Shown here in pieces: positions 1-8,605 of a stretch of 64,000 nt of DNA (positions within the stretch are counted from its first letter, which is position 1; the number at the start of each line of letters is the position of its first letter). This DNA comes from CAVWSM01 sp963799425 (GTDB lineage: Bacteria; Actinomycetota; Actinomycetes; Jiangellales; Jiangellaceae): positions 310,001-374,000 of the forward strand of contig CAWCXA010000012.1 in the NCBI GenBank assembly GCA_963799425.1, written 5' to 3'. A model generated the notes under the pieces. It was not told where the DNA came from. It did no database searches and saw only the letters and a program-made list of their open reading frames with translations. A program made the position numbers and the translations under genes.

Positions 1-591
1 CTCACGGTGGCACCTGGGCCATGTCCGCAACCCGCGACATGATGGGGATGAGTACGCGCGAGTGGTCCGCGTACGTGCACGAACCAGCTCGGCGTCCCGC
101 TCATCGCACAATCGATCGCAGCGGAAGTCACCGATCTTGTCGCCCAGCGACTCGCCCAGGAGCTTCCGATCCTGCCTGGCGCACACGACGCGGTCCTTCG
201 GCTGGCGCGGCGGTGGCCACTTGGTATCGCGTCCTCATCCCCTCGGACGATCATCGAGCGGTTCCTCGACGCCAGCGGCCTGCGCCCCTTCTTCGCCGCC
301 ACCGTCTCGTCAGAAGAGGTGGCGCACGGCAAGCCGGCTCCGGACGTGTACGTGACCGCAGCGGCGCAGCTCGGCGCAGCGCCCTCGGAGTGCGTCGCGG
401 TCGAGGACTCGACCAACGGCCTCCGCGCGGCTGCCGCAGCAACGATGACGGTGATCGCGGTGCCCAATCGGGAGTTCCCGCCCACCGCCGAGGCGCTCGC
501 ACTCGCATCGCTGGTTTTGCCGGACCTCGAGTCGCTCACCCCAGAGCGGGCTCAAGACGCCGTTTTGCAACGCCGAGGTCAGGCGGATTGA
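1..591 (+). pseudogene. HAD-superfamily hydrolase, 5' end outside window, one-base frameshift
   Basis: This is a HAD phosphatase of the beta-phosphoglucomutase/phosphoglycolate type, probably acting on a small phosphorylated metabolite. From base 3 one frame reads HGGTWAMSATRDMMGMS up to YVHE, ending near base 83. A second frame continues at base 85 with QLGVPLIAQS and runs to a stop at 591. Removing one C at about 84-85 joins them. The continuing part has the cap-to-core segment LPILPGAHDAVLRLA, motif II as GIASSSP, motif III as HGKPAPDVY, and motif IV as VAVEDSTNGL. The N-terminal DxDGT motif lies beyond the window. The 3' end overlaps the convergent MFS gene by 13 bases. It is either a genuine frameshifted gene or a sequence error; the family call is firm. 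Confidence 0.65.
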
Positions 592-2072
592 AGGGTCTCG
601 AGAGGCGGCGCGTCGACCGTACAGTGCACGTGTCGATCCGATCGCCGGGTGCGAACGTGCGAACTCAGCCCTATGAAGCACAGTGGCCCAGCCGCAGCCG
701 CGATCACTGCAGCGATAACAAGGGAAGTACGAAAGGCGTCGGTCAGCTCGGCCGTGCCGACAGCGGTCGTGAAGCCGGAGACGACGGGGATCACCGCGAG
801 GGCGGCTAGGTTCGCGGTGCGGGCGATCGCATTGTTCACACCGGACGCGATGCTCACCTGGTCGGGACTCACTGATCCCATCACCGTCGCGGTGAGCGGC
901 GCCACAAACGTCACGAGCCCGAGACCGAACACGATCGCTCCCGGAAGGACGTCCGGCGCCCATGAGGCGTCGGGGCCGATGCGACTCAGCAAAAGCAAGC
1001 CAGCCGCGGCCAGGAGCGGTCCCACGGTGAGCTGCAGCCGAGGACCGATCCGCTGCGCAAGGGCGCCCGAGCTGGCCGAGAAGACGAGCATCAGAATCGT
1101 CGTCGGCAAGAGGGCCACGCCTGCTCGTATCGCCGACCAGCCCGCACCTACCTGCAGCTCATAGGCGACGAGGAAGAACGTGACGCCGATAGAGGAGTAC
1201 AGCAATACGGTCGCGAGGTTGGTGACCGTGAACTCGCGACTGCGAAAGAGACTCGGAGGCACCAACGGATCCGGGGTGTGCAGCATCCGGTAGACGAACG
1301 CGATCATTCCTACGACGGCAACTGCCCCGACGGCGAGCACTGAAGTGTCGGTCCAACCTCGAGGTCCGGCCTCGGTCAAGGCCCACGTGAGCGAGCCGAG
1401 ACTCACCACTCCCAGGGTGGTGCCGGTGATGTCGAGCTCACGCGCCGCATGGGGATCGCGGGTTTCGGGTACGGCCGAGTAGGTGCACCAGATGACGATT
1501 GCGCCCACTGGCACGTTGAGGAGGAACGCCCACCGCCATCCGGGACCGTCGACGAGGAAGCCGCCTACGAAGGGTCCGACCGCGCCGAAGGCGCCACCCA
1601 GTCCCGACCATGCACCGACCGCTTTGGCGCGGTCGCTCTTGCGGAAGCTGGCCTGCAGAATCGCAAGGCTGCCTGGTGTGAGTAGGGCGGCACCGACTCC
1701 CTGGAGCACGCGCGCAGCGACGAGCACCTCGATGGTGGGTGCGGCGCCGCACAGCAAAGACGCGAGGGCGAACCAGACAGTGCCCAGCACGAAGATCTTG
1801 CGTCGCCCGTAGTGATCGCCAAGCGAGCCGCCAAGCAAGATGAACGACGCCAGCGCGAGAAGGTACCCGGTGAGTACCCACTGCAGAGCGGTCACGCTCG
1901 CGTCGAGGTCACTACCGATGTGGGGCAAGGCGACGTTGACGACCGTCGCGTCCAGCGACGCCATGCCGCTCGCGCCAACCGTCGCCGCCAGTGCGATACG
2001 ACCTCGGGACGAGCTCAGCGCCAGGCCGTCGCCGACCGAAGCGTCCTTCACCACCTGGCGATCGTGGCTCAC
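579..2072 (-). CDS. MFS transporter, DHA2 (EmrB/QacA) drug-exporter family
   Basis: A 497-residue inner-membrane antiporter of the 14-helix DHA2 type, expected to export drugs or toxic metabolites using the proton gradient. The first helix is followed by LDATVVNVALPHI, the family's helix-1 signature. Loop motif A reads GGSLGDHYGRRK, and the motif-C region is GLGGAFGAVGPFVGG in helix 5. Repeated hydrophobic segments continue to about residue 480. The start is a GTG at 2072. No regulator is adjacent, so the substrate cannot be inferred. Confidence 0.9.
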   Translation of the reverse strand: MSHDRQVVKDASVGDGLALSSSRGRIALAATVGASGMASLDATVVNVALPHIGSDLDASVTALQWVLTGYLLALASFILLGGSLGDHYGRRKIFVLGTVWFALASLLCGAAPTIEVLVAARVLQGVGAALLTPGSLAILQASFRKSDRAKAVGAWSGLGGAFGAVGPFVGGFLVDGPGWRWAFLLNVPVGAIVIWCTYSAVPETRDPHAARELDITGTTLGVVSLGSLTWALTEAGPRGWTDTSVLAVGAVAVVGMIAFVYRMLHTPDPLVPPSLFRSREFTVTNLATVLLYSSIGVTFFLVAYELQVGAGWSAIRAGVALLPTTILMLVFSASSGALAQRIGPRLQLTVGPLLAAAGLLLLSRIGPDASWAPDVLPGAIVFGLGLVTFVAPLTATVMGSVSPDQVSIASGVNNAIARTANLAALAVIPVVSGFTTAVGTAELTDAFRTSLVIAAVIAAAAGPLCFIGLSSHVRTRRSDRHVHCTVDAPPLETLQSA

Positions 2073-2170
2073 GACCGGGCGTCTCCGCCATCCGACCGGT
2101 CACATTTCCCCGACGAGCTTCGTCAGGGTGACGACGGCCGATAGTCGGCCGATCTGATCAAGGAGGATCC

Positions 2171-2581
2171 ATGAACCCCTACGTCAGCTTCATCACTCTC
2201 GGGGTGGATGACCTCGACCGCGCGAAGCAGTTCTACGGCGAGGGACTCGGCTGGCCGATCAAGGTGAGCCAGGGCCCGTACGTGGCTTTCAGCCCGGCTG
2301 CCGGATCGTCCACGCTGACGCTCTACTCGCGGAAAGTCCTTGCCGCCGACGCTGGCGTTCCGGCCGAAGGCGGCGGCTTCCGTGGCGTCACCTTCTCCTA
2401 CGTCGTCCGCTCGAACGAGCGCGTCGACGCGGTGCTTGCCGAGGCCGAAAAGGCCGGTGGAGCGATCGTCAGGCCGGCGCAGGACGCGACGTGGGGCGGC
2501 TACTTCGGATACTTCGCCGATCCCGACGGCAATCTCTGGAAGATCGTTGCCGCGGAGGGAGACCAGCCGTACTCGGAGTGA
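2171..2581 (+). CDS. VOC (glyoxalase/bleomycin-resistance-like) family protein
   Basis: A 136-residue single-module protein of the vicinal-oxygen-chelate fold, which usually works as a dimer binding a metal or a small electrophile. It opens with YVSFITLGVDDLDRAKQFY, the typical first beta-alpha unit, and ends with GYFGYFADPDGNLWKI, the usual C-terminal strand with its metal-binding glutamate position replaced (DPDGNLWKI), so metal-dependent catalysis is uncertain. AAGGAGGATCC lies just before the ATG and sets the start. It stands alone, divergent from the MFS gene. Confidence 0.85.
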   Translation: MNPYVSFITLGVDDLDRAKQFYGEGLGWPIKVSQGPYVAFSPAAGSSTLTLYSRKVLAADAGVPAEGGGFRGVTFSYVVRSNERVDAVLAEAEKAGGAIVRPAQDATWGGYFGYFADPDGNLWKIVAAEGDQPYSE

Positions 2582-2610
2582 TCGTCGCTGCTCACGAGAC
2601 CAACGCGGGC

Positions 2611-3393
2611 ATGTGCCTCTCGCCACCGGGTTCATACTCAAGCAGGGGCGAAAGGAGCCGTCCGATTGCCGTCGACGCCTTCTGGGCCGATCTCGGGCGC
2701 CTGCTCGACGAGATGGACATCCCAACCGAGGGCACATTCAACGAGGTGAAGGCGCACCGTCGCATCCGCTTCTTCGACACCGCCGAGCGTGAGCTCAACG
2801 GCAATCGGTACATCTTTCGTGAACGGATAGACATGGAGAGCGACGAGCGCCAGATGACGCTCAAGTATCGGCACCCAGACCGCTACACCGCTCAAGATCG
2901 GGACATGGACACGAAATGGCGGAGCGGCGACGTCAAGACCAAGTTCGAGGAGGACGTCAAGCCGCCGTTCGTGAGCGTATTCAGCTATTCGACCACCGTT
3001 CAGGTCGACCCGGAGGAGGAATTCGCCCGTGTGGACCAGATCGCCGAGGTGTTTCCCGGGCTGGCGGACAAGCTGTCCGAGGTCGATACAGGCGGCGACC
3101 TGAGCGTGGTACGCGATTTCACTGCCCGCGAGCTGGTGCTGGTTGGTGCTGCCCTGCTGCTCGGCAAGCGTGACATCGAAGCCGAGTGCGCCATGGTGAT
3201 CTGGCATGACGACGGCGCCGCCGAAACGCCTCCCGTGTGCGTCGAGTTCAGTTTCAAGTACGGCAATGACGCCGAGGACTATCGGGGCACAGTGACCAGG
3301 GACGCGTACGACGTACTCAACGCCTTCCACACGGGGCTCGCCGGCTGGGTCCACCCCGAGCCAATGACCAAGACCGCCTTCGTCTATGGATAG
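2611..3393 (+). CDS. Hypothetical protein, possibly CYTH-like
   Basis: About 260 residues, with no family recognised confidently. The alternating acidic/basic strands resemble a CYTH (triphosphate tunnel) fold: an early FNEVKAHRRIRFFDT stretch, then RYIFRERID, MTLKYRH, VKTKFEEDVK and a late CVEFSFKYGNDAEDY. That is a structural guess, not a motif match. The start is uncertain. ATG 2611 has no clear ribosome site, while the strong GAAAGGAG at 2650-2657 precedes an in-frame ATT at 2665, with a TTG one base out of frame; a one-base sequence error there would give a normal TTG start. The gene follows the VOC gene by about 30 bases on the same strand. Confidence 0.6.
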   Translation: MCLSPPGSYSSRGERSRPIAVDAFWADLGRLLDEMDIPTEGTFNEVKAHRRIRFFDTAERELNGNRYIFRERIDMESDERQMTLKYRHPDRYTAQDRDMDTKWRSGDVKTKFEEDVKPPFVSVFSYSTTVQVDPEEEFARVDQIAEVFPGLADKLSEVDTGGDLSVVRDFTARELVLVGAALLLGKRDIEAECAMVIWHDDGAAETPPVCVEFSFKYGNDAEDYRGTVTRDAYDVLNAFHTGLAGWVHPEPMTKTAFVYG

Positions 3394-3411
3394 CCGTCTG
3401 GGTGTCAGCAA

Positions 3412-4464
3412 CTAACTGCTGAACGCCGGCATCACCTCGTCATGGATAAGCTGCAGCTGCTCGTTGACAGTCGCCACGTTGTCGAGGTCGCGGCCCATGA
3501 GTGCCTTGACGAGCGCAGCATCGGTGATCGCGAAGATGAGGTGGTTCACGCCGGCATCGACGATCTCGGTGCGCAGCTTGGCGACGCACTCCTCCGGCGT
3601 CCCGGCCACAGACAACCGCTCGGCAATCTCGGGCGGGGTGAGTTCGATCGCGCCCGCGAGGTCACCTTTGCCCAGTGCGTCGATGACCGGCTGAAGGTCC
3701 TGAGGATTCACTCCGTTGCGTTCGAGCTGCTCCTTGGGCATCGAGGATGCGTACAGGCCGACCATGCTCCGCGCTGCTTCCTTGGCCGCCGCCGAGTCGC
3801 GGCCGACCGCGAACACGATCCACGCGCCGATGTCGAGCGACTGCCAGTCACGGCCGGCCTTTTCGGCACCCTGCCTGACGTTGTCGACCAAGTAGTCGTA
3901 CGCCTCGCGCGTGTAGCTCAACGCGTGGTGGACACCGTCGGACGTCTCCCCCGCAACCTGGAACGACCTCGGGCCACGCATCGCACCAAGCTTGACCGGT
4001 AACCGCTCCTGGACTGGCCGGGCGAATGTGAACAGCCCAGAGTAGTTGAAGAACTCGCCCTCGAAGGTGATGGCACCCACGTCAAGCAACGTGCGGATCA
4101 CCTGCTGCGCTTCAAGGGTCCGCGACAGCGGCCTGGTCACCGTCCATTCGATGCCGTATTGCGCCAGCAGGCCGAAGTTGCCGCACGAGATGACACACTC
4201 GGCGCGACCGCCCGTCAGCTCGTCGAGAGTCGCCACCGACTGCGCGATCAGGGTCGGCTCCCGAAGGACCACCCCCGACACGCTCGGTCCGAACCGAATG
4301 GTCTTCGTCTTGTCGGCGGCGGCCGCGAACAGCAGCCACATGTCCTTGTGCCAGGTCTCGTCCGCTGCGTAACAGGCGTAGAAGCCGAGCTCGTCGGCCT
4401 TCTTGATCGACTCCATGGAATCCGCAAGCGGATAGTCCGGCAGCATCACGTAGCTGAACTTCAC
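3412..4464 (-). CDS. LLM-class flavin- or F420-dependent oxidoreductase
   Basis: A 350-residue luciferase-like TIM-barrel oxidoreductase, probably F420- or FMN-dependent. The N-terminus MKFSYVMLPDYPLADSMES and the DELTGGRAECVISCG segment (about residues 80-95) match the methylene-tetrahydromethanopterin reductase-like branch, where the cofactor phosphate is held near the latter. It is the last gene of the minus-strand operon starting at 7480, 9 bases after the 88-aa gene. Its place behind an FAD oxidase and an Fe-S protein suggests a shared oxidative pathway; the substrate is unknown. Confidence 0.85.
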   Translation of the reverse strand: MKFSYVMLPDYPLADSMESIKKADELGFYACYAADETWHKDMWLLFAAAADKTKTIRFGPSVSGVVLREPTLIAQSVATLDELTGGRAECVISCGNFGLLAQYGIEWTVTRPLSRTLEAQQVIRTLLDVGAITFEGEFFNYSGLFTFARPVQERLPVKLGAMRGPRSFQVAGETSDGVHHALSYTREAYDYLVDNVRQGAEKAGRDWQSLDIGAWIVFAVGRDSAAAKEAARSMVGLYASSMPKEQLERNGVNPQDLQPVIDALGKGDLAGAIELTPPEIAERLSVAGTPEECVAKLRTEIVDAGVNHLIFAITDAALVKALMGRDLDNVATVNEQLQLIHDEVMPAFSS

Positions 4465-4473
4465 GGGAACCCC

Positions 4474-4740
4474 TCACTCCCTTGTGGTCGAGGAATCCGA
4501 CTGCAGCAACTCCTCTGCGGAGATCACCGAGTCGGCCCAGTGAGCATGCATCCAGTCCAGGTGCTCCCATCGGCTCTCGACGATGCGATATGTGTCCCAG
4601 GCTGGGAAGTCGTGCTGTTGTATGTGGTCTCGCATAAGCGCCGGGTCCACTTCGTAGACGTGCTCGAAGCGTTTGACCACCGTGTCGTTTACCCGCTCCG
4701 GCTCGGGTGGGAGCTGGGCCGAGCGCCGGAAGCCAATCAC
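4474..4740 (-). CDS. Small conserved-looking protein of the FAD/Fe-S oxidase operon
   Basis: An 88-residue protein of unknown function. The GTG start at 4740 overlaps the TGA of the upstream FAD oxidase (GTGA), which favours this start over longer readings. It has a basic N-terminus (VIGFRRSAQ) and is then acidic and rich in Trp, His and Tyr (RFEHVYEVDP, FPAWDTYRIVESRWEHLDWMH). There is no membrane segment, no signal peptide and no cysteine pattern. Tight coupling suggests a subunit or maturation partner of the oxidase complex; this is inference from position only. Confidence 0.75.
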   Translation of the reverse strand: MIGFRRSAQLPPEPERVNDTVVKRFEHVYEVDPALMRDHIQQHDFPAWDTYRIVESRWEHLDWMHAHWADSVISAEELLQSDSSTTRE

Positions 4741-6245
4741 GTGTCCTCCTCGTATGCCTGGTCCAGCAAGTACTTGCCGGGGTTCATGATGTTGTTGGGG
4801 TCGAGCACACGCTTGACCTTCTTCATGACCTCCCATCCGCCACCCATCTCCTGGGGCACGAGGTCGACCTCACCCTCCCGGCACGAGCCGTGGCATGCGC
4901 TGATTGATCCGCCGTGCTTCAGCGCCACGGCTGCGATGTCGCGCTTGGCCTCGACCCAAGCGGCCCAGGACTCGTCGTCGAGCTCCTGCTCCCAGATGCC
5001 GACGTCGATCTCGGTCAGGTAGTCCCCCCAGGGCTTGAACGCCCCATTGGTGTAGGCGAACATCCCCCAGTCGTCGAAGATCGGGTGACGATCCGACAGC
5101 TGGCGAACGATCTCGTGCCACTCCTCCCGCACGGCGGGAAGTGCCGTCCAGTTGATGGATGCGTCCTCGCAATGCCAGCTCATGGGTACCACCTGCCCCG
5201 ACCTCGTCCTGCCGTGCAGCGGCGTGGCGTAGCGGTCGTGGCGAGAGGCCCAGTCGCCCTGCGAGATCTCGTCGCCGAGAAAGTCGCCCCCCGTCTCCTG
5301 GCCGATCCTCAACAACCGCTTCGCAGCCGGCCGCACCTCGTCCGTCGTGCCGTACATCGCGGTCGCGACCACACAACGCACCGAGTCAGGCTGCGGGATG
5401 TAGGCCTCGTCGTCGCGGCGCAGATAGGCCAGCTTCCACTCGTCGAAGAGCACAACGCCGGCAAGCGTCGCGAGGCCGGACCGCGCGAGCGCTCCGGTCG
5501 AGCGCCAGGCGGTCTCGTAGTTCTCGTACGAGAAGAACGCGGCAAACTCGGCCTCCGGCCTAGGCACCAGCTCGAGCGTCGCTTCCGTCACGATGCCCAA
5601 GGTTCCCTGGTGGCCCATGAAGAGGTGCTTGAGGTGGAAGCCGCTAGACGATTTACGGATCTTGCGACCGCCGCCGTCACCGACCCGGATGAGCTCGCCG
5701 GTCGGAAGCACGATCTGAAAGCTGATGACTAGGTCGCGGGTGTGGCCGTAGCGCCCCCCGATCAGGGACCAGCCGCTGGTGCCGATGCGCCCACCGACGA
5801 GCGAGCATGGGTACGAGGCGGGGTCGTCTGGGTAGATCACACCGTGCGGCCGGAGCTCCTCGTTCAGCTTGAGCATGTTGATGCCGGGCTGGACCGTGAC
5901 CGTGCGGTCGTCGAGGTCGATCTCGAGGATCTTGTTCATCAGCTTGACGTCGACGAGGATGCCGTGCCTCAGTGGCACCGCGCCGTCGGTCAGTCCGGTC
6001 CCGCCGGCCCTGGGTACGACTGGGATCCGGAGCCGGTTGGCGAGTTTGACGACCTCGGAGATCTGCTCGGCGCTCGTGGGGAGGACGACGACGTCAGGCA
6101 CGTGGTCGGCCCAGCGATGCACCGGGAACGGCGCGGGCACCCGCGCCCGGTTGACGCGGGCCGAGATGCCTGCGAACACATGGTCGGCACCGCAGATCTC
6201 GGCCAACTCGTCATAGACCGAGTCGGTGACGAGAGTCGCGCTCAT
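4737..6245 (-). CDS. FAD-binding oxidase (GlcD/VAO-type PCMH flavoprotein)
   Basis: A 502-residue flavoprotein of the vanillyl-alcohol oxidase/glycolate-oxidase GlcD superfamily. The FAD-binding PCMH domain covers about residues 45-225, with VVVLPTSAEQISEVVKLAN, the pyrophosphate-binding PRAGGTGLTDGA and a Gly-rich GGRIGTSGWSLIGGRYGHT. The C-terminus ends with the family's closing motif (DPNNIMNPGKYL). It oxidises a substrate, probably a 2-hydroxyacid or phenolic, passing electrons to the Fe-S protein encoded immediately upstream. Its ATG overlaps the Fe-S gene's stop and its own stop overlaps the next start, so the genes are translationally coupled. Confidence 0.9.
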   Translation of the reverse strand: MSATLVTDSVYDELAEICGADHVFAGISARVNRARVPAPFPVHRWADHVPDVVVLPTSAEQISEVVKLANRLRIPVVPRAGGTGLTDGAVPLRHGILVDVKLMNKILEIDLDDRTVTVQPGINMLKLNEELRPHGVIYPDDPASYPCSLVGGRIGTSGWSLIGGRYGHTRDLVISFQIVLPTGELIRVGDGGGRKIRKSSSGFHLKHLFMGHQGTLGIVTEATLELVPRPEAEFAAFFSYENYETAWRSTGALARSGLATLAGVVLFDEWKLAYLRRDDEAYIPQPDSVRCVVATAMYGTTDEVRPAAKRLLRIGQETGGDFLGDEISQGDWASRHDRYATPLHGRTRSGQVVPMSWHCEDASINWTALPAVREEWHEIVRQLSDRHPIFDDWGMFAYTNGAFKPWGDYLTEIDVGIWEQELDDESWAAWVEAKRDIAAVALKHGGSISACHGSCREGEVDLVPQEMGGGWEVMKKVKRVLDPNNIMNPGKYLLDQAYEEDT

Positions 6246-7480
6246 CGGGCCGCCCCCGCTCCGCCGATGTCGAGCCCCGCCGACTGAGCGACCAGCTCGA
6301 GCAGGTCCATCACTTCAATCGGCTGTTCGCGCTTGCCGCCCTGCTCGGTGAGTGGTCGCTCGGACCAGACGCACGCGCTCACCAGCGTGTCGACCCCAAG
6401 GTCGGCGGCCCGCTCGACCCTGCGTCGGCTGATCTCAGCGGTGAGATCGGGACGTTCGATGCCGAGTCCTGCGCCCGCTCCGGAGCAGTAGGACCACTGC
6501 GTCACATGGTCGACGTCCTTGAACGTCATCCCGGGGATCGCTCGCAGAATTTCGCGAGGCGCCTCGTGGATGCCCTTGCGCTTGTTGAGTCGGCAGGCGT
6601 CGTGGTAGGTCACGACTCGGTCGATCGGGTGCGTCAGGCTAAGCCTGCCTTCACGTACAAGCTCGGCGACGAGGTCGACCATCAGCACGATCTCGAACTC
6701 GTAGTCGTCACCGAAATACCGCGGGTAGTCCTCGGTGAACGAAATGTAGTCGTGCGGGTCGAAGACGATGATCCGCTTGGCTCCCACGGCGCGCCAGTCA
6801 CTGATGTTGTGCTCCGCAAACTCGCGCGCACGGTCGACGTAGCCCATCTCTGCAGCTGGCCCTCCACAGCACCATTGCTCACCCATGAGTCCGAACTCGA
6901 TGCCGGTCTGCTGCAGAATCTGGGCTGCAGCGCGCGGCACCGAGGTCCGGAAGAACGCCCCCTCGCAGTCGCAGAACAGCAGAGTCTCGCCACCGACCGG
7001 GATGTCGAGCCCCTCGGCCCAGGCGCGGACGTTGTCCTGGCTGACCGGGACCTCGCCCAGGACGGGCTCGGACCTCTGCGTTGCCGTCTCCTCCACCCAG
7101 CGCTGCCACTGCGGTTGGTGGATGCCTGAGTCGACCGCTAGTGCACGCATGGCGCGGACGAGCTGCACGGTCCGGGTGCGGAAGCGGTAGAAGTCGCCGG
7201 TGAACAGCGTGTTGGGGCAGCGCAGCTCGCAGGCGCCGCACTGCGTGCAATGGACGTAGTCGCGCGCCACGTCCTCGATCGACAAGAGCCCCTTCTCCAT
7301 CGCCACGACGTTGGCGTGGAAGGCCGTCGGCGAATGAACCTCGTCGCGGGTCACCTGCATGACAGGGCAGACCTCGCGGCAGAACTTGTGCCCGGAGCTG
7401 AAGCAGTTGTACGCCGCGTCGCGCCACTCGGTGACGAACTCGGCCGTTGCCTCGCCGTCCCCCTGATCCGTCGAAGGCAT
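6242..7480 (-). CDS. (Fe-S)-binding electron-transfer protein, GlcF/CCG-domain type
   Basis: A 412-residue iron-sulfur protein with two cysteine clusters followed by two CCG domains, as in GlcF and heterodisulfide-reductase HdrD-like proteins. The second cluster is canonical, CTQCGACELRCP. The first is unusual, CFSSGHKFCREVCP: it lacks one Cys of CxxCxxCxxxCP and has a nearby His. The first CCG domain has CDCEG and CCGGPAAEMGY. The second has HDACRLNK and YCSGAG, where CC has become YC. It is the first gene of the operon and likely takes electrons from the FAD oxidase to the quinone pool or another carrier. Confidence 0.88.
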   Translation of the reverse strand: MPSTDQGDGEATAEFVTEWRDAAYNCFSSGHKFCREVCPVMQVTRDEVHSPTAFHANVVAMEKGLLSIEDVARDYVHCTQCGACELRCPNTLFTGDFYRFRTRTVQLVRAMRALAVDSGIHQPQWQRWVEETATQRSEPVLGEVPVSQDNVRAWAEGLDIPVGGETLLFCDCEGAFFRTSVPRAAAQILQQTGIEFGLMGEQWCCGGPAAEMGYVDRAREFAEHNISDWRAVGAKRIIVFDPHDYISFTEDYPRYFGDDYEFEIVLMVDLVAELVREGRLSLTHPIDRVVTYHDACRLNKRKGIHEAPREILRAIPGMTFKDVDHVTQWSYCSGAGAGLGIERPDLTAEISRRRVERAADLGVDTLVSACVWSERPLTEQGGKREQPIEVMDLLELVAQSAGLDIGGAGAAR

Positions 7481-7762
7481 CCTTGCCCTCCCCTGGTCGC
7501 GTGACCCTCATGCTGCACGCGGCCGGCGCTGCCGTAAAGCCGGGAAGGACCGAGGTCGCCGTCAGGTGGTGAGGTGCATCCCCCGACTGGCTCCCCGCCG
7601 GACTGACCAGGCCGCCTGCCAGGGCGCCCCGATGCCTGGTAGAACTTGCGAGCGCGACCGCATTCGATGCCCCGCCCCACAAGGGTGTGGCATCCACACA
7701 CGGTCGAAGATCGGCACCACCATGCCGCCTTCGACGTCATCGTCCCGATCGGAGCGAGCCTC
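7481..7762. promoter_or_regulatory. Divergent promoter region between the Fe-S operon and ddaH
   Basis: About 280 bases separate the divergent starts at 7480 (minus) and 7763 (plus). Both operons must be transcribed from here. I see a ribosome site GGAGCGAG before the ddaH GTG. I see no convincing inverted repeat or riboswitch-like element, and open reading frames crossing the region lack starts or family similarity. Confidence 0.5.
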
Positions 7763-8605
7763 GTGACAGTCACCGCCACCGGCAGCCTGGCCCTTGACGC
7801 GGGGCGGCAGGCGACGCGACGGCACTATGTGATGTGTCCTCCGACCTACTTCGACGTGTCGTACGCGATCAACCCCTGGATGGACATCAGCGTCCCGGTC
7901 GACAAGGCGAAAGCAGTCGAGCAGTGGAAGATCCTGCGCGAGACCTACCGCAATCTGGGTCACCGCGTCGACGCCATCGAGCCAGTAATGGGCCTGCCTG
8001 ACATGGTCTTCGCCGCCAATGGCGCCCTCGTCGTAGGCGGAAGGGTAATGGGCGTGCGCTTCCAGCACGCCGAGCGCGCTCCGGAGGCGGCGGCGTACGC
8101 GGCATTCCTTCAAGGGCTTGGCTACCCCCTCCACGAGGCTGAGCACGTCAACGAAGGCGAGGGCGACTTCCTCGTCGTCGGCCGCACGGTCCTCGCCGGC
8201 ACGGGCTTCCGCACCGCACCCGCTGCGCACCTCGAGGTGCAGGAGAGACTTGGGGTGCCCCTCGTCGCGCTGCAGCTGGTCGACCCGCGGTTCTACCACC
8301 TCGACACGGCACTGGCCGTCCTCGATGACCGGACGATCGCTTATCTCCCGTCGGCATTCAGCGGTAGCAGCCGGCGGGTCCTCGAGGCGCTGTTCCCCGA
8401 AGCGATCCTCGCCTCGGAGCAGGACGCCGCAGTGCTCGGGCTCAACGCCGTGAGCGACGGGCGCCACGTCGTGCTCGACCGGCGGGCCGAGGAGCTCGCA
8501 GCCGAGTTGTCCCGCCGCGGATTCAACCCGGTGCAAGTCGACATGTCTGAGCTCAACAAAGCAGGCGGGGGCGTGAAGTGCTGCACCTTGGAGGTCCGGG
8601 CATGA
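7763..8605 (+). CDS. ddaH: Dimethylarginine dimethylaminohydrolase family protein
   Basis: A 280-residue member of the pentein/amidinotransferase superfamily that hydrolyses methylated arginine, or a related guanidino compound, to citrulline and an amine. The pentein motif PDMVFAANGALV holds substrate-binding residues. YHLDTALAVLDD carries the general-base His. The nucleophile Cys lies in GGGVKCCTLE near the C-terminus. The GTG at 7763 follows GGAGCGAG at a proper distance and gives the usual family length. It overlaps rocD by ATGA, and this pairing is known in other actinobacteria. Confidence 0.88.
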   Translation: MTVTATGSLALDAGRQATRRHYVMCPPTYFDVSYAINPWMDISVPVDKAKAVEQWKILRETYRNLGHRVDAIEPVMGLPDMVFAANGALVVGGRVMGVRFQHAERAPEAAAYAAFLQGLGYPLHEAEHVNEGEGDFLVVGRTVLAGTGFRTAPAAHLEVQERLGVPLVALQLVDPRFYHLDTALAVLDDRTIAYLPSAFSGSSRRVLEALFPEAILASEQDAAVLGLNAVSDGRHVVLDRRAEELAAELSRRGFNPVQVDMSELNKAGGGVKCCTLEVRA

